Below are positions 20,980 through 32,274 of a stretch of DNA of 32,477 nucleotides, one piece after another. The position numbers were made by a program, and so were the translations under genes. Under the pieces are notes generated by a model that made no database searches, was not told where the DNA came from, and saw only the letters and a program-made list of their open reading frames with translations. How positions within the stretch are numbered: the first letter of the stretch is position 1; each line of letters starts with the position of its first letter. This DNA comes from Gnetum montanum (Eukaryota; Streptophyta; Gnetopsida; Gnetales; Gnetaceae). Location: assembly GCA_015680685.1 (NCBI GenBank), contig MNCI01009084.1, positions 41,071-73,547 on the forward strand, given 5' to 3'.

Positions 20980-21400
20980 AAGTCATTCCATCTATGGTCG
21001 TTTTGAGCTAAGTCATCATTTCATTCTGTCATTTTATATTTCTGCAACTAAATTGTGGTCTCTATGTTATAGATTAAACACAAAACTCATTTTATTTCAG
21101 AACTCAAATTAATCCTGTCCAAGCTGTTATCTGTTTATTGCTTTAATTCACATTTTATTGATACACAAGTTTTATTATTGAAAATTTAAAAAGCAAATGG
21201 TTGTCTTTCTATCAAAATTATCTTGAACTGTCTTTTATATTTTCTTATTAAATTGTTTAACTTACCAACATCTTTATATGTCATGAAATGTCACGTTTCC
21301 TAAGACTATTCCTAGATTCTCGTATCCATACAAAAGATGCCCTAGCAATAACTCTCTAAACAAGTTTTTAGGTGTTGATGTGTCCAAAATTTATGCATCA

Positions 21401-22480
21401 ATGCCTTTTTGGTGTCAAACGGAGGGCTATTTTTTAGCCTCTGTTTTCCGTTTCTATTCTCTAAAATATCAACTTTCTATTCTTTTCCTATTCTTTTGTT
21501 TTTCTATTTCCATTTTCCAAAAATTTTCCTATTTCTATTCTCAGTCATCTACTTTACAATTTTTGAATCTCCATTTTTCCTACTTTAGTTATTTTGAACT
21601 TTAAATTTCCTATTTTAGTTTTTTGTCTTGGTGACAATCATTTATTTTTTAGTTCCTATTTCTAAAATTTAGTTTCTACTACCTAAAAATTTTTATTTTT
21701 AAGTCCTTAACATCTTTTATTTTTTAGTCCTTAACATCTTTTATTTTTCAATTTCAATACTTAAACTTTTAGTGGTTCATTTTTTATATTGGTTAACGAT
21801 TGTCTATTTTTAGTTTTATTGCTCTATTTCAGTTTCATTTTCAAATCCCCAAGCCTTTTTTTTTAAAATTTTGTTGATTACTTCATTTTGACGGTCCTTA
21901 CCTTAGTTCTAACTTTGGTAAAGTGATGTTCTCATTCATTACATCATTCTATTCAAATTTACTTTTCTAAAATTTTGCATTTCATTATTTTTCTTTTAAA
22001 TTTTATATATATTGCAATTTTAGTTTTCCTTTTGAATAAAAATTAAAAAAATATAAGATTTAAATATTTTTCTATCTTATTTAATTTTACATTTTTTTAG
22101 CATTTATATTTCAAAGTCTTTTGTTTTATGAGTGAGATCTTCCATAGATCATTTCAACAAAGAGCTCTTACTCCTACCCCTAATCGACCAACTACCCATC
22201 ACTTTACTTTAAAAAAAACAATGAGTTTCACGATTTCCAAGTTCTATCCCTATAAGAATTTGACCTAGGATGGTAGCCAATCAACCCCTAGCTCCCTTGA
22301 TGAGCAACACTTTTAACTTCACAAACTATCATGATATTCCAAAATTACTTTAAAACATAAATTTGTTCTTTTATCCCACAGCCCCTACTAGTGATGCCCA
22401 CCAACATATACAATGTTATGAAACCTTACTAAGCATCCATAACATTATCTAAAACGACATAGCATGTAGGGTCTTTGTAA
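21401..22480 (+). other. T-rich leader of element B
   Basis: A pyrimidine-rich untranslated leader follows the left LTR. TTTTTGGTGTC at 21406-21416 could be a decayed tRNA-Asp-type primer site (TTGGCGCC with C-to-T changes), but it starts 9 bases from the LTR end and its 3' half does not match, so I leave this open. GAGGGCTA and TAGCCTC around 21422-21442 form a short hairpin. Confidence 0.4.
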
Positions 22481-23770
22481 TAACTTTCAGGAGTAAAGCC
22501 ACCAAATGGTTTTTGATGCTCCTTAATGCCTTTATCAACTCATGACAAGATTTTAAAAATAAGTTCTCATTCCAATTCAATAAGTTTACTAACCTACCTT
22601 AGCATCAAGCAAATTCACAAGCCTATGAAAACTACCTAGGAAAAATGTTCATGATTACAATCTAAGATTCCTCAATCAACTTGCTTATGTGTCAAATGAG
22701 ATGCACCTATAACCTGATGGTATCCTCAATTTCTACCTCTCTACCATTGATCCATTCTTTGCCTATGCAGTCCTATACAGTCTATCCCTTTACCATCACA
22801 AGTTATCCCAATGAATAATACTTTGTTCCAAACTCCCACTCCCCTTCAAATGACTCAACCTACAAGTAGATATTTTCAAGGTCTCACATCCTCTTCATTT
22901 TTACCACCAAATGTCGATTTAAGTGATGATCAATCAAAAAATTTGATCCAATCCATCATAAATCCAAATGGAATATCTACTCCTTAATGCATCTACTTGT
23001 CAAACAGAAAACCAAATGACACAAATATTAACTTCACTTCAAAAGCTTTCCAATGAAGTAGTTGAACTAGAGTGAAATAATAATAAAGTTCCTATACAAT
23101 CTAAAAGATCAAGCACATCAATCAATGATTATTATTGTCATCTTCATAACACTAGGCAGCATTCTGAGAAAACTTGTCCTCAATTTTTAGCGTTATATGG
23201 TGACAATGCCTAAAGTCAACAAAATGGAAAACCCCAATTATGTTCTTGAACATACCTCATGAAATAGAAAATGAAGAAGTTCCCTCATTGAAACTAGTCA
23301 TGGTAAGTAATCCCAGCCCACACAACACTTGCTACCATAGACTTAGTGACATTATGAACACCACACAACAATGAACTAGGAATAATCCTTATACCCCTTC
23401 CAAAAAAAGAGCTCCTAGTCAAAATAACACAAATAATCAAACTAGACCATCCCAAGTAAACATCCCACAATGACCAAACTCCCTTCTATACTTAGAAGAA
23501 CTCCAACTTAACAAAAAGACAAAGATGAACATAAAACTTATGATCTAATTGAGGATTTGAAAAAAGCTAAAGCCAACATTTCAGTGTATGATCTTCTACA
23601 TTTTAATGAAATGAAAGATTTGGTTCAAAAGATTGTTCAAACACCTGAGACCAATAAAGAAAAATCTTCAATGACTGAAAGATAAGTTCATTTTGTAGAA
23701 AGCCCTAATGCTTTATCAATACAAAACTCAAGTAATTTTATGCCTAATAGAAAGATCAAACTCCTTTCCT
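22481..23770 (+). pseudogene. Degenerate gag of element B
   Basis: The clearest block, near 22490-22600, reads KATKWFLMLLNAFINS, a stop, then QDFKNKFSFQFNKFT. This is the W-F-x-x-L ... F-x-x-K-F pattern of the retrotransposon gag capsid domain. Downstream text is fragmentary, with stops in all frames, and includes a Gln/Asn-rich part. The protease ORF begins directly after, in the expected order. No zinc knuckle could be recovered. Confidence 0.55.
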
Positions 23771-23777
23771 AACAACT

Positions 23778-24430
23778 TTGATCATTTTAGGAAAGAATGT
23801 TCATAATTACTTAATGGATTCTAGTGCAACTATTAGTGTCATGCCACTATACGTGTGTAAAATGTTAGGAGCACAAATGCTACCACAAGCAAGAAGTGTG
23901 ATACAACTTGATGGATCTAATGTACCTATGGTAGGATCATTAAAGAAAGTAAAAGTACAACTTAAATAATACCCTGCTTTTATACACTATATGGATATTT
24001 TAGTAGTTGATATGTCGCCCACTTATGGTGTGCTTTTTATCTAAGACTTTTAGAGCCAAGTTTGAGGGCTTCTTTAGGTTAGATTTCTCAGAATTATTAA
24101 TTCTTATTAAAGGAAAATATGAATATATGGTTATACTCAAGGAACCTTTTTATAAAAAAGTGGTAACAACTTTTGATCAACAAAATTAATCTTTGGAAAA
24201 TCAAAATACTATTCTTTATATTGGAGTTATTGAAGTTGGGCTTGGTGAACATGTTGTAAATGATCATGAGAGTGAAATCTCAAAAATAAATCCTTTTGCT
24301 TTTAGCAAATGTGAAGAAATTTATAAAGATGCCTTGCCTTATTATCAACATGATATAAAAACATTTCTTTTGGGTGATTCACCACCATTATTAAAGGACA
24401 AAGATATAAATGAGGTTCTAACCATTAAAA
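23778..24430 (+). pseudogene. Protease region of element B
   Basis: An open stretch reads VHNYLMDSSATISVMPLYV, the retropepsin active-site loop with Asp-Ser-Ser in place of Asp-Ser-Gly, then SVIQLDGSNVPMVGSLKKV. After a frame break it continues YMDILVVDM, PTYGVL and FFRLDFSELLI, matching the second half of the fold. Further codons to about 24430 (VVTTFDQQN, NPFAFSKCEEIYKDAL) are a linker of unknown role. It follows gag as expected. Confidence 0.6.
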
Positions 24431-24560
24431 CATTGGAAGGTAAGCCAAATTTTGATGATATACCCATTGAACATGTCCCTAGAAAAGAAAATTATGTTCC
24501 TGATGTATTAGCTCAAATGGCCACTACTTTAGATGTTCCTTTTAGACATAATTCTTGGGA
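24431..24560 (+). pseudogene. RNase H C-terminal fragment of element B
   Basis: Within the open frame 24193-24744, IPIEHVPRKENYVPDVLAQM matches the conserved end of Ty3/gypsy RNase H (E-H-I-P-R-E-x-N ... A-D-x-L-A), with Val where Ala is usual before the Asp. It is fused straight to the protease linker, so RT and the start of RNase H are missing here. Confidence 0.7.
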
Positions 24561-24809
24561 TTCTGAAATAATTATTAAAAAGGTTAACTCTTATTCTGTT
24601 CCAAATAACATCATTTCTTTCCAAGTTTTGATGAAGATAATCATATTCATGAATTTTTATTTTCCAATGGTGAATTTAGTTATTCATGTTTTAAAGTCTC
24701 TTAAATTAATGAAGAAGTTATATCAAAGGATGTCATATTTTTAAAATAAAATCTCTCCTAAAATAACAACTAGAGAAGCTTTATTTGATTACTTATAAAA
24801 ACTTAGAGC

Positions 24810-24965
24810 TAATAGACCCAAGATTAAAACTTGGATAAAAGAAGAAATTGATAAACTTTTAGAATCTAAAATTATTTATCTTGTGAAACATTCAAGTTGG
24901 ACATTAAATTTAATGCATTTTATAAAATGATTATGTATTGATTTTCATAACCTTAATCATCAACA
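24810..24965 (+). pseudogene. RT N-terminal fragment of element B, placed after the RNase H tail
   Basis: The text WIKEEIDKLLESKIIYLVKH, then SSWT and CIDFHNLN, is the start of a Ty3/gypsy RT (EE-I-x-K-L-L-x-A-x-x-I-x-P-V ... C-V-D-x-R-x-L-N). One stop interrupts it. In normal elements this lies upstream of RNase H, so its position here is out of order. Confidence 0.7.
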
Positions 24966-25205
24966 AATTGTTAAAAGATGGTTTGACAAGAAATATATAG
25001 GCAAAGTCTTTAAAATAGGAGTTCTGGTCCTAAAACGAGATAGAGCATTTGGTCAAATAGGTCCTCAAAGTAAGTTTTCTCCTATGTGGTCAGGCCCATA
25101 CCAAGTTATAGATGTCTTAGATCCCAATGTATACAAGATTTTTGATTTGCAAAGATACAAATTAAATAGATATTTTAATGCATTTCTACTCTATTATCCC
25201 ATGTA
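24966..25205 (+). pseudogene. Integrase C-terminal fragment of element B
   Basis: The text RWFDKKYIGKVFKIGVLVLK, then SKFSPMWSGPYQVIDVLDPN and VYKIFDL, matches the integrase tail of Tat-like plant elements (F-D-K-K ... F-x-x-G-D-L-V-L-x-W ... K-W-x-G-P-Y). It is joined directly to the RT fragment, so the rest of RT and all of the integrase zinc finger and catalytic core are deleted. The frame stops at 25204. Confidence 0.75.
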
Positions 25206-26598
25206 GACACTTGGTAGATTCCTAGTTTCATACTTTCTTCCCTTTCACCATGCATTTCATTTGTATATAGTTGCATTTGCATATTTTCTTTGTATTTCCA
25301 TCATTTTCTCATGCATGTTAAGTCTACCATCATCTTTTTTTTTAGCATATTAGTGTTGGTTTGATCTATTTATACTTTTCAACATGATTTTAATAATCAT
25401 TATGATCATTTGAGTTACTAGGCATTAGATCATCATAACACCATTTGAAAATAATGCAAATATAATTTTGTATATGATATATCATATTACTATTATATAA
25501 AATCTTCTTTATATGACATATTTCAATAATGCTATGATTCTTCCTAATCTATTTCAAGGTTTTAGTTTTATTAGTTATGTTGGATTATGGAGAATGTTAT
25601 TTATGCTAACTTTTCATGTTATCATCATGATCATTTAAATGTAGGATATGTGAAGTTGGAGAATGGTTAGCCACAATCACTAGGTAACCTTAGAAAATTC
25701 CATTTTCCCTCTCATAATCACTAGTCCTCAAGTGTGATGATCCATGGCTATCTTGTGAGCAACAAGATAAAGTGTGTTCCTCTCCACTTAAGAATCCTTA
25801 GCCACCTAGGAGACCTGCTATGATGCGATCTAGATTATAATTAAAGGGCACATGCATGAAAGTTGAATTGCACCATGGGCAAAGTTTCTGAAAAGACCAT
25901 GTTCTTTGGTAGTGTAGCTAATCGACCAAACTCATGTTCAAATTCCTACCTTAAAAATGAAGTGCACCATGAGCAAAGTTACTTTAAAAAATGAGGACCA
26001 TGTTCATTAGTAGTGTAATAAGTTCTTAAGAATGATGGGGTCTAGCAACAATCCTCACCCTAGCCTCTATTCCCCTTTTAAACTTATTCCCCCCAAAATT
26101 CAAAAAAGAGAAAAGCAAATATTCCCTTTCCATTTTCTAATTTTCTTCATTCTCCCGTATTCCTTTTCACACATTCCCTTTTTAAATGTCACAAAGGAAA
26201 AATCCGAAAGTTATGGCTAGCTATGATCTAAAAGAAGCATGTCCTCATAAAAGCTTAGTATAAGTCTTGTGCTCAATGTTTTCCTTTATACTAATGACAC
26301 TTACCTTAGGGATCATTGGGAATGAGATCTTACTTATATTTGTTAATTATATATATATAGTTAAAATTATGATTTATAAAATGTATATGTTTAGATCTTG
26401 ATTAAACAAGGTGGTGTGTCGGATGGCACATGTTTAGTGCTCTCTTAATTATATGATCATTTTAATCATGCTTAGATAGGTATAGTTTTCTTTTGAATTT
26501 CAATTTGATAGTGTTTTGGGACCTTTTTATTCCTTGTCTTTTACATCCCCTTTTAAAATTTCCATGGTTTTGCTATTCTTGCACTTGCATGTAATTAA
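25206..26598 (+). other. Non-coding 3' region of element B
   Basis: No coding motif seen. A direct repeat of GCACCATG(A/G)GCAAAGTT with following GACCATGTTC(A/T)TT sits near 25870 and 25963, about 95 bases apart. The small frame 26032-26220 is not supported as a gene. Confidence 0.5.
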
Positions 26599-26614
26599 AA
26601 GTTTGGGGACTAAG
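26599..26614 (+). promoter_or_regulatory. Polypurine-tract region of element B
   Basis: AAGTTTGGGGACTAAG directly abuts the right LTR. G-rich tracts of this form prime plus-strand synthesis in plant Ty3/gypsy elements. Confidence 0.6.
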
Positions 26615-28482
26615 TATTGATGCCAACATCACCCATGCTAGACACAGGGCCATGACTATTAAGTTCCAATTCTATAGTAATTAGAAATTCTATAGGTTAT
26701 AACCTAATGCAAATTAATTGTAATAGCAACATAGGTAAAGCAAAATACACTTAATAGGTAGATAGGTACATGGAATACAAAATGGTGAATTTGAAATTTA
26801 ATTCTGGAAGATTCATTAGTTTGCATTTTTAACATCTTTTTTATAAAAAGGATTCCAAGCAATGTTGGCAATTAGCTCTCAATGAATTGAATGCAAGTTA
26901 ATTAATAAGTTTAAATCCTTAACCATTAATACTTAAAATATAAATAATAAAGTGTTGTTTTCAACGTCTCCTACCATCCATGCCATTCTATTACAGTTTA
27001 TTGAGCTTACAAACCTAGAATCTTCCAAAAATACAATAGTAATTGCCATGAAAATAATGAAGTAATGTTGGAGAACATGGCTCGGTATGTTTTCAAGGTA
27101 ACGTTTGGTCAAAGGAGCTTGTTCTAAGTGGCTACTACGTGAGTTGGATTTTGTCCATTACCTATTGTTTCTGCAGTGATTTTATTTGTTGGATTTGTTG
27201 GGAGGAAGACCAGGAAGAAAATAGAAGTATCCAATAAACCTTTGCAACTCTAGTGAAAATGATAGCATGTAGGATAGAGGGACAATAGTTTCATAAACAT
27301 TGGATAGTTAACTCTTTTTTTTTATGTTTCTACATTTTAAATTCCTTTAATTAGCTTTCCTTTCTTGGTTTCATGGCTCTAATTCTACATATCACCTTTT
27401 AGGATTAACCTTTAGAAGTTTTAATAATCTCTCTAATCTTGTAATTGTTATCCATTTTATCATAATGACAATACAGATCCTTAATAATAAAAGTGACGTT
27501 CTTTGAAAATCATTAAATAAATTAAGGTAAAATAAGCGTTCAGTGTTCCTTGTTTATTCAACTTTCTCTTTTTTGGTAGATTCTATGGGAAAGAGAATAG
27601 GAGAATTTGAAGCAACAATAGAAGGGAGAAGCAAGAGGAGGAAATCCCAAGAACCCTTTTTAAAATTTGGTGGCACTGAATGTTACAGTGGACGTTATGC
27701 GTCGGTGGTGGTAGTATACATTACAATGAATGTTCCACATCAATAGTAACTGCCATGGCCATTACGCACAAATGGTGGCTTCTCATGCACTAGACCAATC
27801 CTTATAAATTCCTTGGCTAGATGCAACGTGAACATAGACAAGAAGTAAAAAGCTTGCTATGGTGGTGGGGTTTTCTCCAAGTGGAGTCATGATGGAAAAT
27901 CCTAGGATTCTCTCTTACTTTTTTTGCTTGTTTGGTGACTCTTCCAAAGGTAGTTTGAGGCAAAGCAACAGGTAGTTTCAATGGTTGAAAGTTGTAGGGT
28001 AGTTAGAAGAGGTGTGCTTCTTACAAGCACTGGTACACAAGGCTATACCCAAAGTCATTCCATATATGCTCATTTTTAGCTAAGTCATCATTTCATTCTG
28101 TCATTTTATATTTCTACAACTAAACTGTGGTCTCTGTGTTGTGGATTAAACACAAACCCCATTTTACTTTAAAACTCAGATTAATCCTATCCAAGCTATT
28201 AGCTATTTCCTACTTTAATTTCACATTTTATCAATACACAAGTTTTACTGTTGAAAATTTAAAAAGCAAACAATTTTCTTTCTATCAAAATTATCTTGAA
28301 TTTTCTTTTATATTTCCTTGTTAAATCGTTTAACTTACCAACATCTTTATATGTCATGAAATGTCATGTTTCCTTACTAGCTAAGACTATTCTTGAGTTC
28401 TCGTACCCATACAAGAGATACCCTAAGCAATAGTCTCCCTAAATAAGTTTTTCGAGTTGATGTGTCCAAAATTTACACAACA
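26615..28482 (+). repeat. 3' LTR of element B
   Basis: It starts TATTG (the left copy has TGTTG) and ends CAACA. It aligns with the left LTR over its whole length, apart from about 140 extra bp near 27225-27400. A TATA-like TATAAAT lies at 27803. Confidence 0.88.
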
Positions 28483-30717
28483 TATAGGTGAACATGACCA
28501 CATGGTTTTGCTATCACCAAAATGGATGTTTACCTCTTTGGCATGAAAAAGAACCACCACTGACACCATGCATCACAAATCCTAACCCCTATAATGACCA
28601 TATAATTTAACATCCTATCACAGAAGCTCCTAAATTCGTAATGCTAATATACTATGCCAACTATGAATGGACCTTGATAATTGTCCTGCGCAGAAGCTTG
28701 GAACTTTGCCAAGATAATTATCAAAGAGAAAGGAGGGAACTTGGGGACTCATTCCCCATGTTAGTAGGGAATCTTCCTAAGGGAGATTCCTATTTCATGG
28801 CATAACTTGGGGACTCATTCCCTGCTAAAGCCCTCTAATGTTTTAAGAAAACATGGGATTGTATCTCTTTTGCAAACCCCTAAGTCTAGTTACTCATTTA
28901 AGTACTAGTTGGATGGAATGACCATTATCTACCCCTTATCTGATCACCCTAACAATAAGAAGGACCAGTGATGGTTATTGAAATAGGAACAACTAATGGA
29001 AAGCTAGTGAAATGGTGGTTGTGTTAGTTTATAGAAGGGGGGCTCACTCATGCAACCCAACCAAGGATTAGGACCAATCTAGAGCACTACTGTTCACTCC
29101 TTGAGTGGTCTTGCATAGTGGGCATGAGTGAGTTGAAAGGTCATTATTGTGGTTTTCTACTATAAGGATGTCTTCCTCTTCATAGGTAAGAGTGTTTTCA
29201 GTACCTTCCAATTCCACTTATCTCTTTTTCTAGCTACAAGCGATCATATTATTGTCCTTTGGTATGGTAAGGTAAGTACACTGAGTGTTTTCAAGATTCC
29301 ATATGTGAATGCATGGTTTTGAGACACATATGGCATGACCCATGTGAATGCATATGCTTTTATATAAATATTGGTTTCACTCTATTTGATTTATGCCTTG
29401 TTAGTTATCTTGACTTTTCTTTTATCCAACTTAAATGACCTACTTGTAGTTTATAGCTCTAGGTTAGCTACTAATGTGATCCTTATTTCTTAGCTAGAAT
29501 GAAACAAATAAACAAGTTAGAAAAACAACATCAAAATAGTAACCAAATTTGGGTTATCTCTAGACCAATAGGCTTGGAAGTATGTGTACTCATTCAAAGA
29601 ATAAGCTTATACAAAGTTCTTTCTCTTTAGCCTTGGAAGAATATGGGAACAGGAATTTTGGTTTTCTTTTAGCAGTGCAATTGGTATGGTAATAGGTGTT
29701 TCTACACTAAATGTGGTAGCTTTAGTTTCTCTATATAGCATGAGATAAGTCTAGAGGTTGGCTGACAAGTTGTCGAAAGGGGGTAGGTAGGTTTAGTTTA
29801 TTATAATACTATCATTATATTGTGTTAGGTATGTCTTTGTACTTTATGCCATCATTCATGGAGTAGGTAATAGCACTTTTTTCTTATATTGGTCATTTCG
29901 TCAAGGTGATAGGCATGACCTTTATGATTACTATCTAGCACATCCTCTAATTCTAGTTGTTGATAGTATCAAAAATAGCATAGGTTTCATAGGGTATTTG
30001 TTGATAATATCAAAGATAGCATAGGTTTCATGAATGTCAAGGGTAGATTTAGAGTAATTCACCATTGGCCTCTTTTTAGTATTTTGATCTATTTCCTTTG
30101 TCTAAACATACCAAAAATGGTAGCGTAAACAACTAGTCAATCCAATTATGGAATACTTAACTGTAGAAAATCCCAATTAACACGACTTCTCGATAAGATT
30201 ATTTTTCATAGGAAAGACAACAAGATGATTAGGGGGCTAAACCATATAAGGGTTAGTCTTATTTAAGTGTACATGATCCATAGATAGGTGTTTATGTTTC
30301 TTGTATTATTTTATCAAGGTGTATCTAAGGTAAAATCCAAGCTTCAATCATTTGTTCACACAGATTTTAGGGACACTTGGAAGACAAGTTTCCACCATAC
30401 TTTTTATAATTTGATTTATTAGTTAGTTTTGACCTTTGTGCTATGATACTTATGAGACTCCATGCCTCTAGACATTTACATGGATATTTGGGCAAAGGGA
30501 AAGCCGAGAAATCTAACACGTCACAGAATGCCATGACGCAACGCTTACCTATGAAGAACAAATCAGTGAAGATGGAACAAGATAGCACCAGATTCGTTAG
30601 GATAGGCTGAAGTCGTAAGAGCCTCTCATGATTAGTGAACTACCATTGATAGATAGATAGGATGGATGTATATGAATATTGGTATTAATAGAGTGATACA
30701 CCCATGGCTAGACAAAC
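28483..30717. other. Unassigned region between element B and the right-end element
   Basis: No protein family recognised. Two exact 19-bp copies of AACTTGGGGACTCATTCCC lie at 28738 and 28804. Their G-rich run resembles a polypurine tract, so a decayed LTR element may lie here. A 31-bp near-perfect direct repeat lies at 29960 and 30001. Small open frames, including one on the minus strand at 30367-30588, carry no motif. Confidence 0.45.
29960..30031 (+). repeat. Two 31-bp direct repeats, 10 bp apart
   Basis: Units at 29960-29990 and 30001-30031 differ at 2 of 31 positions. Both end ATAGCATAGGTTTCAT. Confidence 0.9.
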
Positions 30718-30750
30718 AACATTGATGAGACGCGATTCGCATGAGCTGCG

Positions 30751-30768
30751 ATATCGCGTACGCGATAT
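30751..30768. promoter_or_regulatory. Perfect 18-bp CG-rich palindrome upstream of the LTR TATA box
   Basis: ATATCGCGTACGCGATAT is its own reverse complement and sits 54 bp upstream of the TATA box. The right LTR of element A has the same block with one C-to-T change. Further CGATAT half-sites flank it. It could be a transcription-factor or repressor site; that is inference. Confidence 0.7.
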
Positions 30769-31074
30769 GGCGTCATCCCCTGCGATATCACATACGCGAT
30801 ATTGTGGTCCATCGCCAAATCTATAAATAAGAGGCGGCACTCCCCTTATTTCCCTTCCTAGGATAGAATTAGTGAAACTCTGGTAGATTGATCACTCCAG
30901 AGATAGAATATTTTCCATTTGCTCACAGTAGGAGTCCCCAAGTGAACGGATCTTTATTCGAGCAGCTTTGTACCTGAACACAAGTTGTGTACAGCAATAA
31001 AGACGAGCTTTGTGGATAAACCTTGTAGTGCATGGAATAGGATTTATTATTTGTTATTTATTACCTACATTAGC

Positions 31075-31252
31075 GCGGCATGAGTACGACTTGATTACGA
31101 GCATTGACGAATGTGTACGGCTAATCAAGGAATCGGCTGCTAATCGTGATTAATCTCTCTCACCCTCAACTCCTAGAATGCGGAATGAGTACGACTTGAT
31201 TACGAGCATTTACGGATGTGTACAGCTAGTCAAGGAATCAGCTGCTCATTAC
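31075..31252 (+). repeat. Duplicated ~73-bp block within the third LTR
   Basis: The block beginning GCGG(C/A)ATGAGTACGACTTG occurs at 31075 and again at 31180, an offset of 105 bp. The copies differ at a handful of positions. Confidence 0.85.
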
Positions 31253-31668
31253 GTTTAGGCTAGTTAAGTGCCTCAGTACGACCACTTTCAGCACGTGTGT
31301 TACGTATGGTGATCCCAGTAACGATTAGCATTTGGTAGCCACAGTTGCATAGTTCAGGGTGTGTACGGTAAGTGGGAATGGATGCTAATGGTAGTTAATT
31401 TAGACTTAATCATTAGTTAGATTTAGTTAGTTTTCTCAACCCTTCACCTCGATAGCATAGGAGAAAAACATTAAAAACTATAAAAATCATATACCTCAGA
31501 CTTACTTAACCATACACCGTGATAACTACAAGTTTGGGAAGACAACAAATGATTAACCCCAAGTGTTCCATGGGGCGTGTAGGAATTTAGTCTACGAAGT
31601 TCGACCAGATCACGTGTGCTACGCTCATTTCATATGGTTGAGTGTAGGGGTACCTCGCCCCTCATCAT

Positions 31669-31686
31669 TGGTGCCGTTGCCAGGGA
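31669..31686 (+). promoter_or_regulatory. Primer binding site, tRNA-Asp type
   Basis: TGGTGCCGTTGCCAGGGA matches the complement of the plant tRNA-Asp 3' end at 16 of 18 positions, one base after the LTR end. Confidence 0.88.
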
Positions 31687-31809
31687 CTAAGTGTTTGTGC
31701 GCCGAATAGAACATAAAGGATATCACTCACATAGTTGGGAGCCTTAACAAACCTTCAGGTTAATCAAAAGAAAAAATTATATAACGGTGAAATTAGCACA
31801 CCGATAAAA

Positions 31810-32274
31810 ATGCCTTCTTCTCATAAGAGCAACTCACCACCTAAGGACCATACACGAGACAGTTGGCAACATAAAACACATAACCAAAATCAGCCAAGTC
31901 CTAAACAATACAAGATAGTTTATACTCATCCCGATGAGTATATTCCAGACTTCACCTTTATCCTCCATCAAGACGAATAGCTGCAATGGAGAGATTTGCA
32001 AGGTAACATCGTGTTACCCCCAGATCCATCAGTCTCTCGCATGCTTTTCCATGCCTTGGCACAGATAGGCATAACTGAATTATATGTTGAATACGTTGCG
32101 AAAGATTTTGACATGAGGGATTATTATCCCATAGATGCCCAACGTATAAGGGACTTAAGGCAGGAGAGTTAACATCCTTTTCTGAAGGGCAAAGCCCCGC
32201 ACATCCTTAGCGAAATAGGAGATGAGGAACCCTTTATAATAAGTTCTTTAACCAAAAGATGTTCCCCCTCCTAA
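31810..32274 (+). pseudogene. Gag N-terminal ORF of the third element
   Basis: The ATG at 31810 aligns with that at 9088. The text KIVYTHPDEYIPDFTFILHQ, then WRDLQGNIVLPP and ELYVEYVAKDF, is conserved with element A along its length. Stops at 31978 (TAG) and 32170 (TAA) are not shared with element A, so they are private decay. The terminal TAA at 32272 is shared, after the same CCCCCTCC run, and the downstream frame again lies +1. Function unknown beyond being the gag-side N-terminal protein. Confidence 0.7.

Larger units (their letters stand above)
19667..21400 (+). repeat. 5' LTR of element B
   Basis: It begins with the 14-bp perfect palindrome TGTTGACGTCAACA and ends GCATCA. A TATA box (TATAAAT) lies at 20689. 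Relative to the right LTR it lacks about 140 bp near 20265 and has a tripled 18-bp unit at 20926. Small open frames inside are not conserved between the two LTRs and are not genes. Confidence 0.88.
19667..28482 (+). mobile_element. Element B: old full-length Ty3/gypsy element with very long LTRs and scrambled pol
   Basis: LTRs of 1734 bp (left) and 1868 bp (right) flank a 5.2-kb interior with gag, protease, RNase H-tail, RT-start and integrase-tail pieces. The ancestral termini appear to be TGTTG and CAACA: the left LTR keeps the TGTTG start, and the right LTR keeps the CAACA end. GATAG (19662-19666) and TATAG (28483-28487) match at 4 of 5 positions as a decayed target duplication. A G-rich tract (GTTTGGGGACTAAG) abuts the right LTR. 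LTR identity over the first 200 bases is about 84% by eye, so it is older than element A. Confidence 0.85.
30723..31667 (+). repeat. 5' LTR of the third element
   Basis: Termini TGATGAG and CTCATCA are perfect inverted repeats. It shares with element A the CTATAAATAAGAGG TATA context (30822), AATAAA (30996) and the segment ending GGGGTACCTCGCC. It also carries a duplicated block at 31075 and 31180 that element A lacks. Confidence 0.9.

Noticed and set aside
20906-21112. Small protein with repeated MQDYTS
   Set aside because: The repeat is simply the tripled 18-bp LTR unit read in frame; the other LTR has no such frame.
21406-21423. Primer binding site for element B
   Set aside because: TTTTTGGTGTC resembles a mutated tRNA-Asp-type site, but it starts 9 bases from the LTR end and the second half does not match, so it is not claimed.
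27543-27746. 67-codon frame in the right LTR of element B
   Set aside because: The left LTR equivalent is broken and unconserved; this is LTR sequence, not a gene.
30640-30662. GATA-type microsatellite
   Set aside because: Only three or four units, too short to call.
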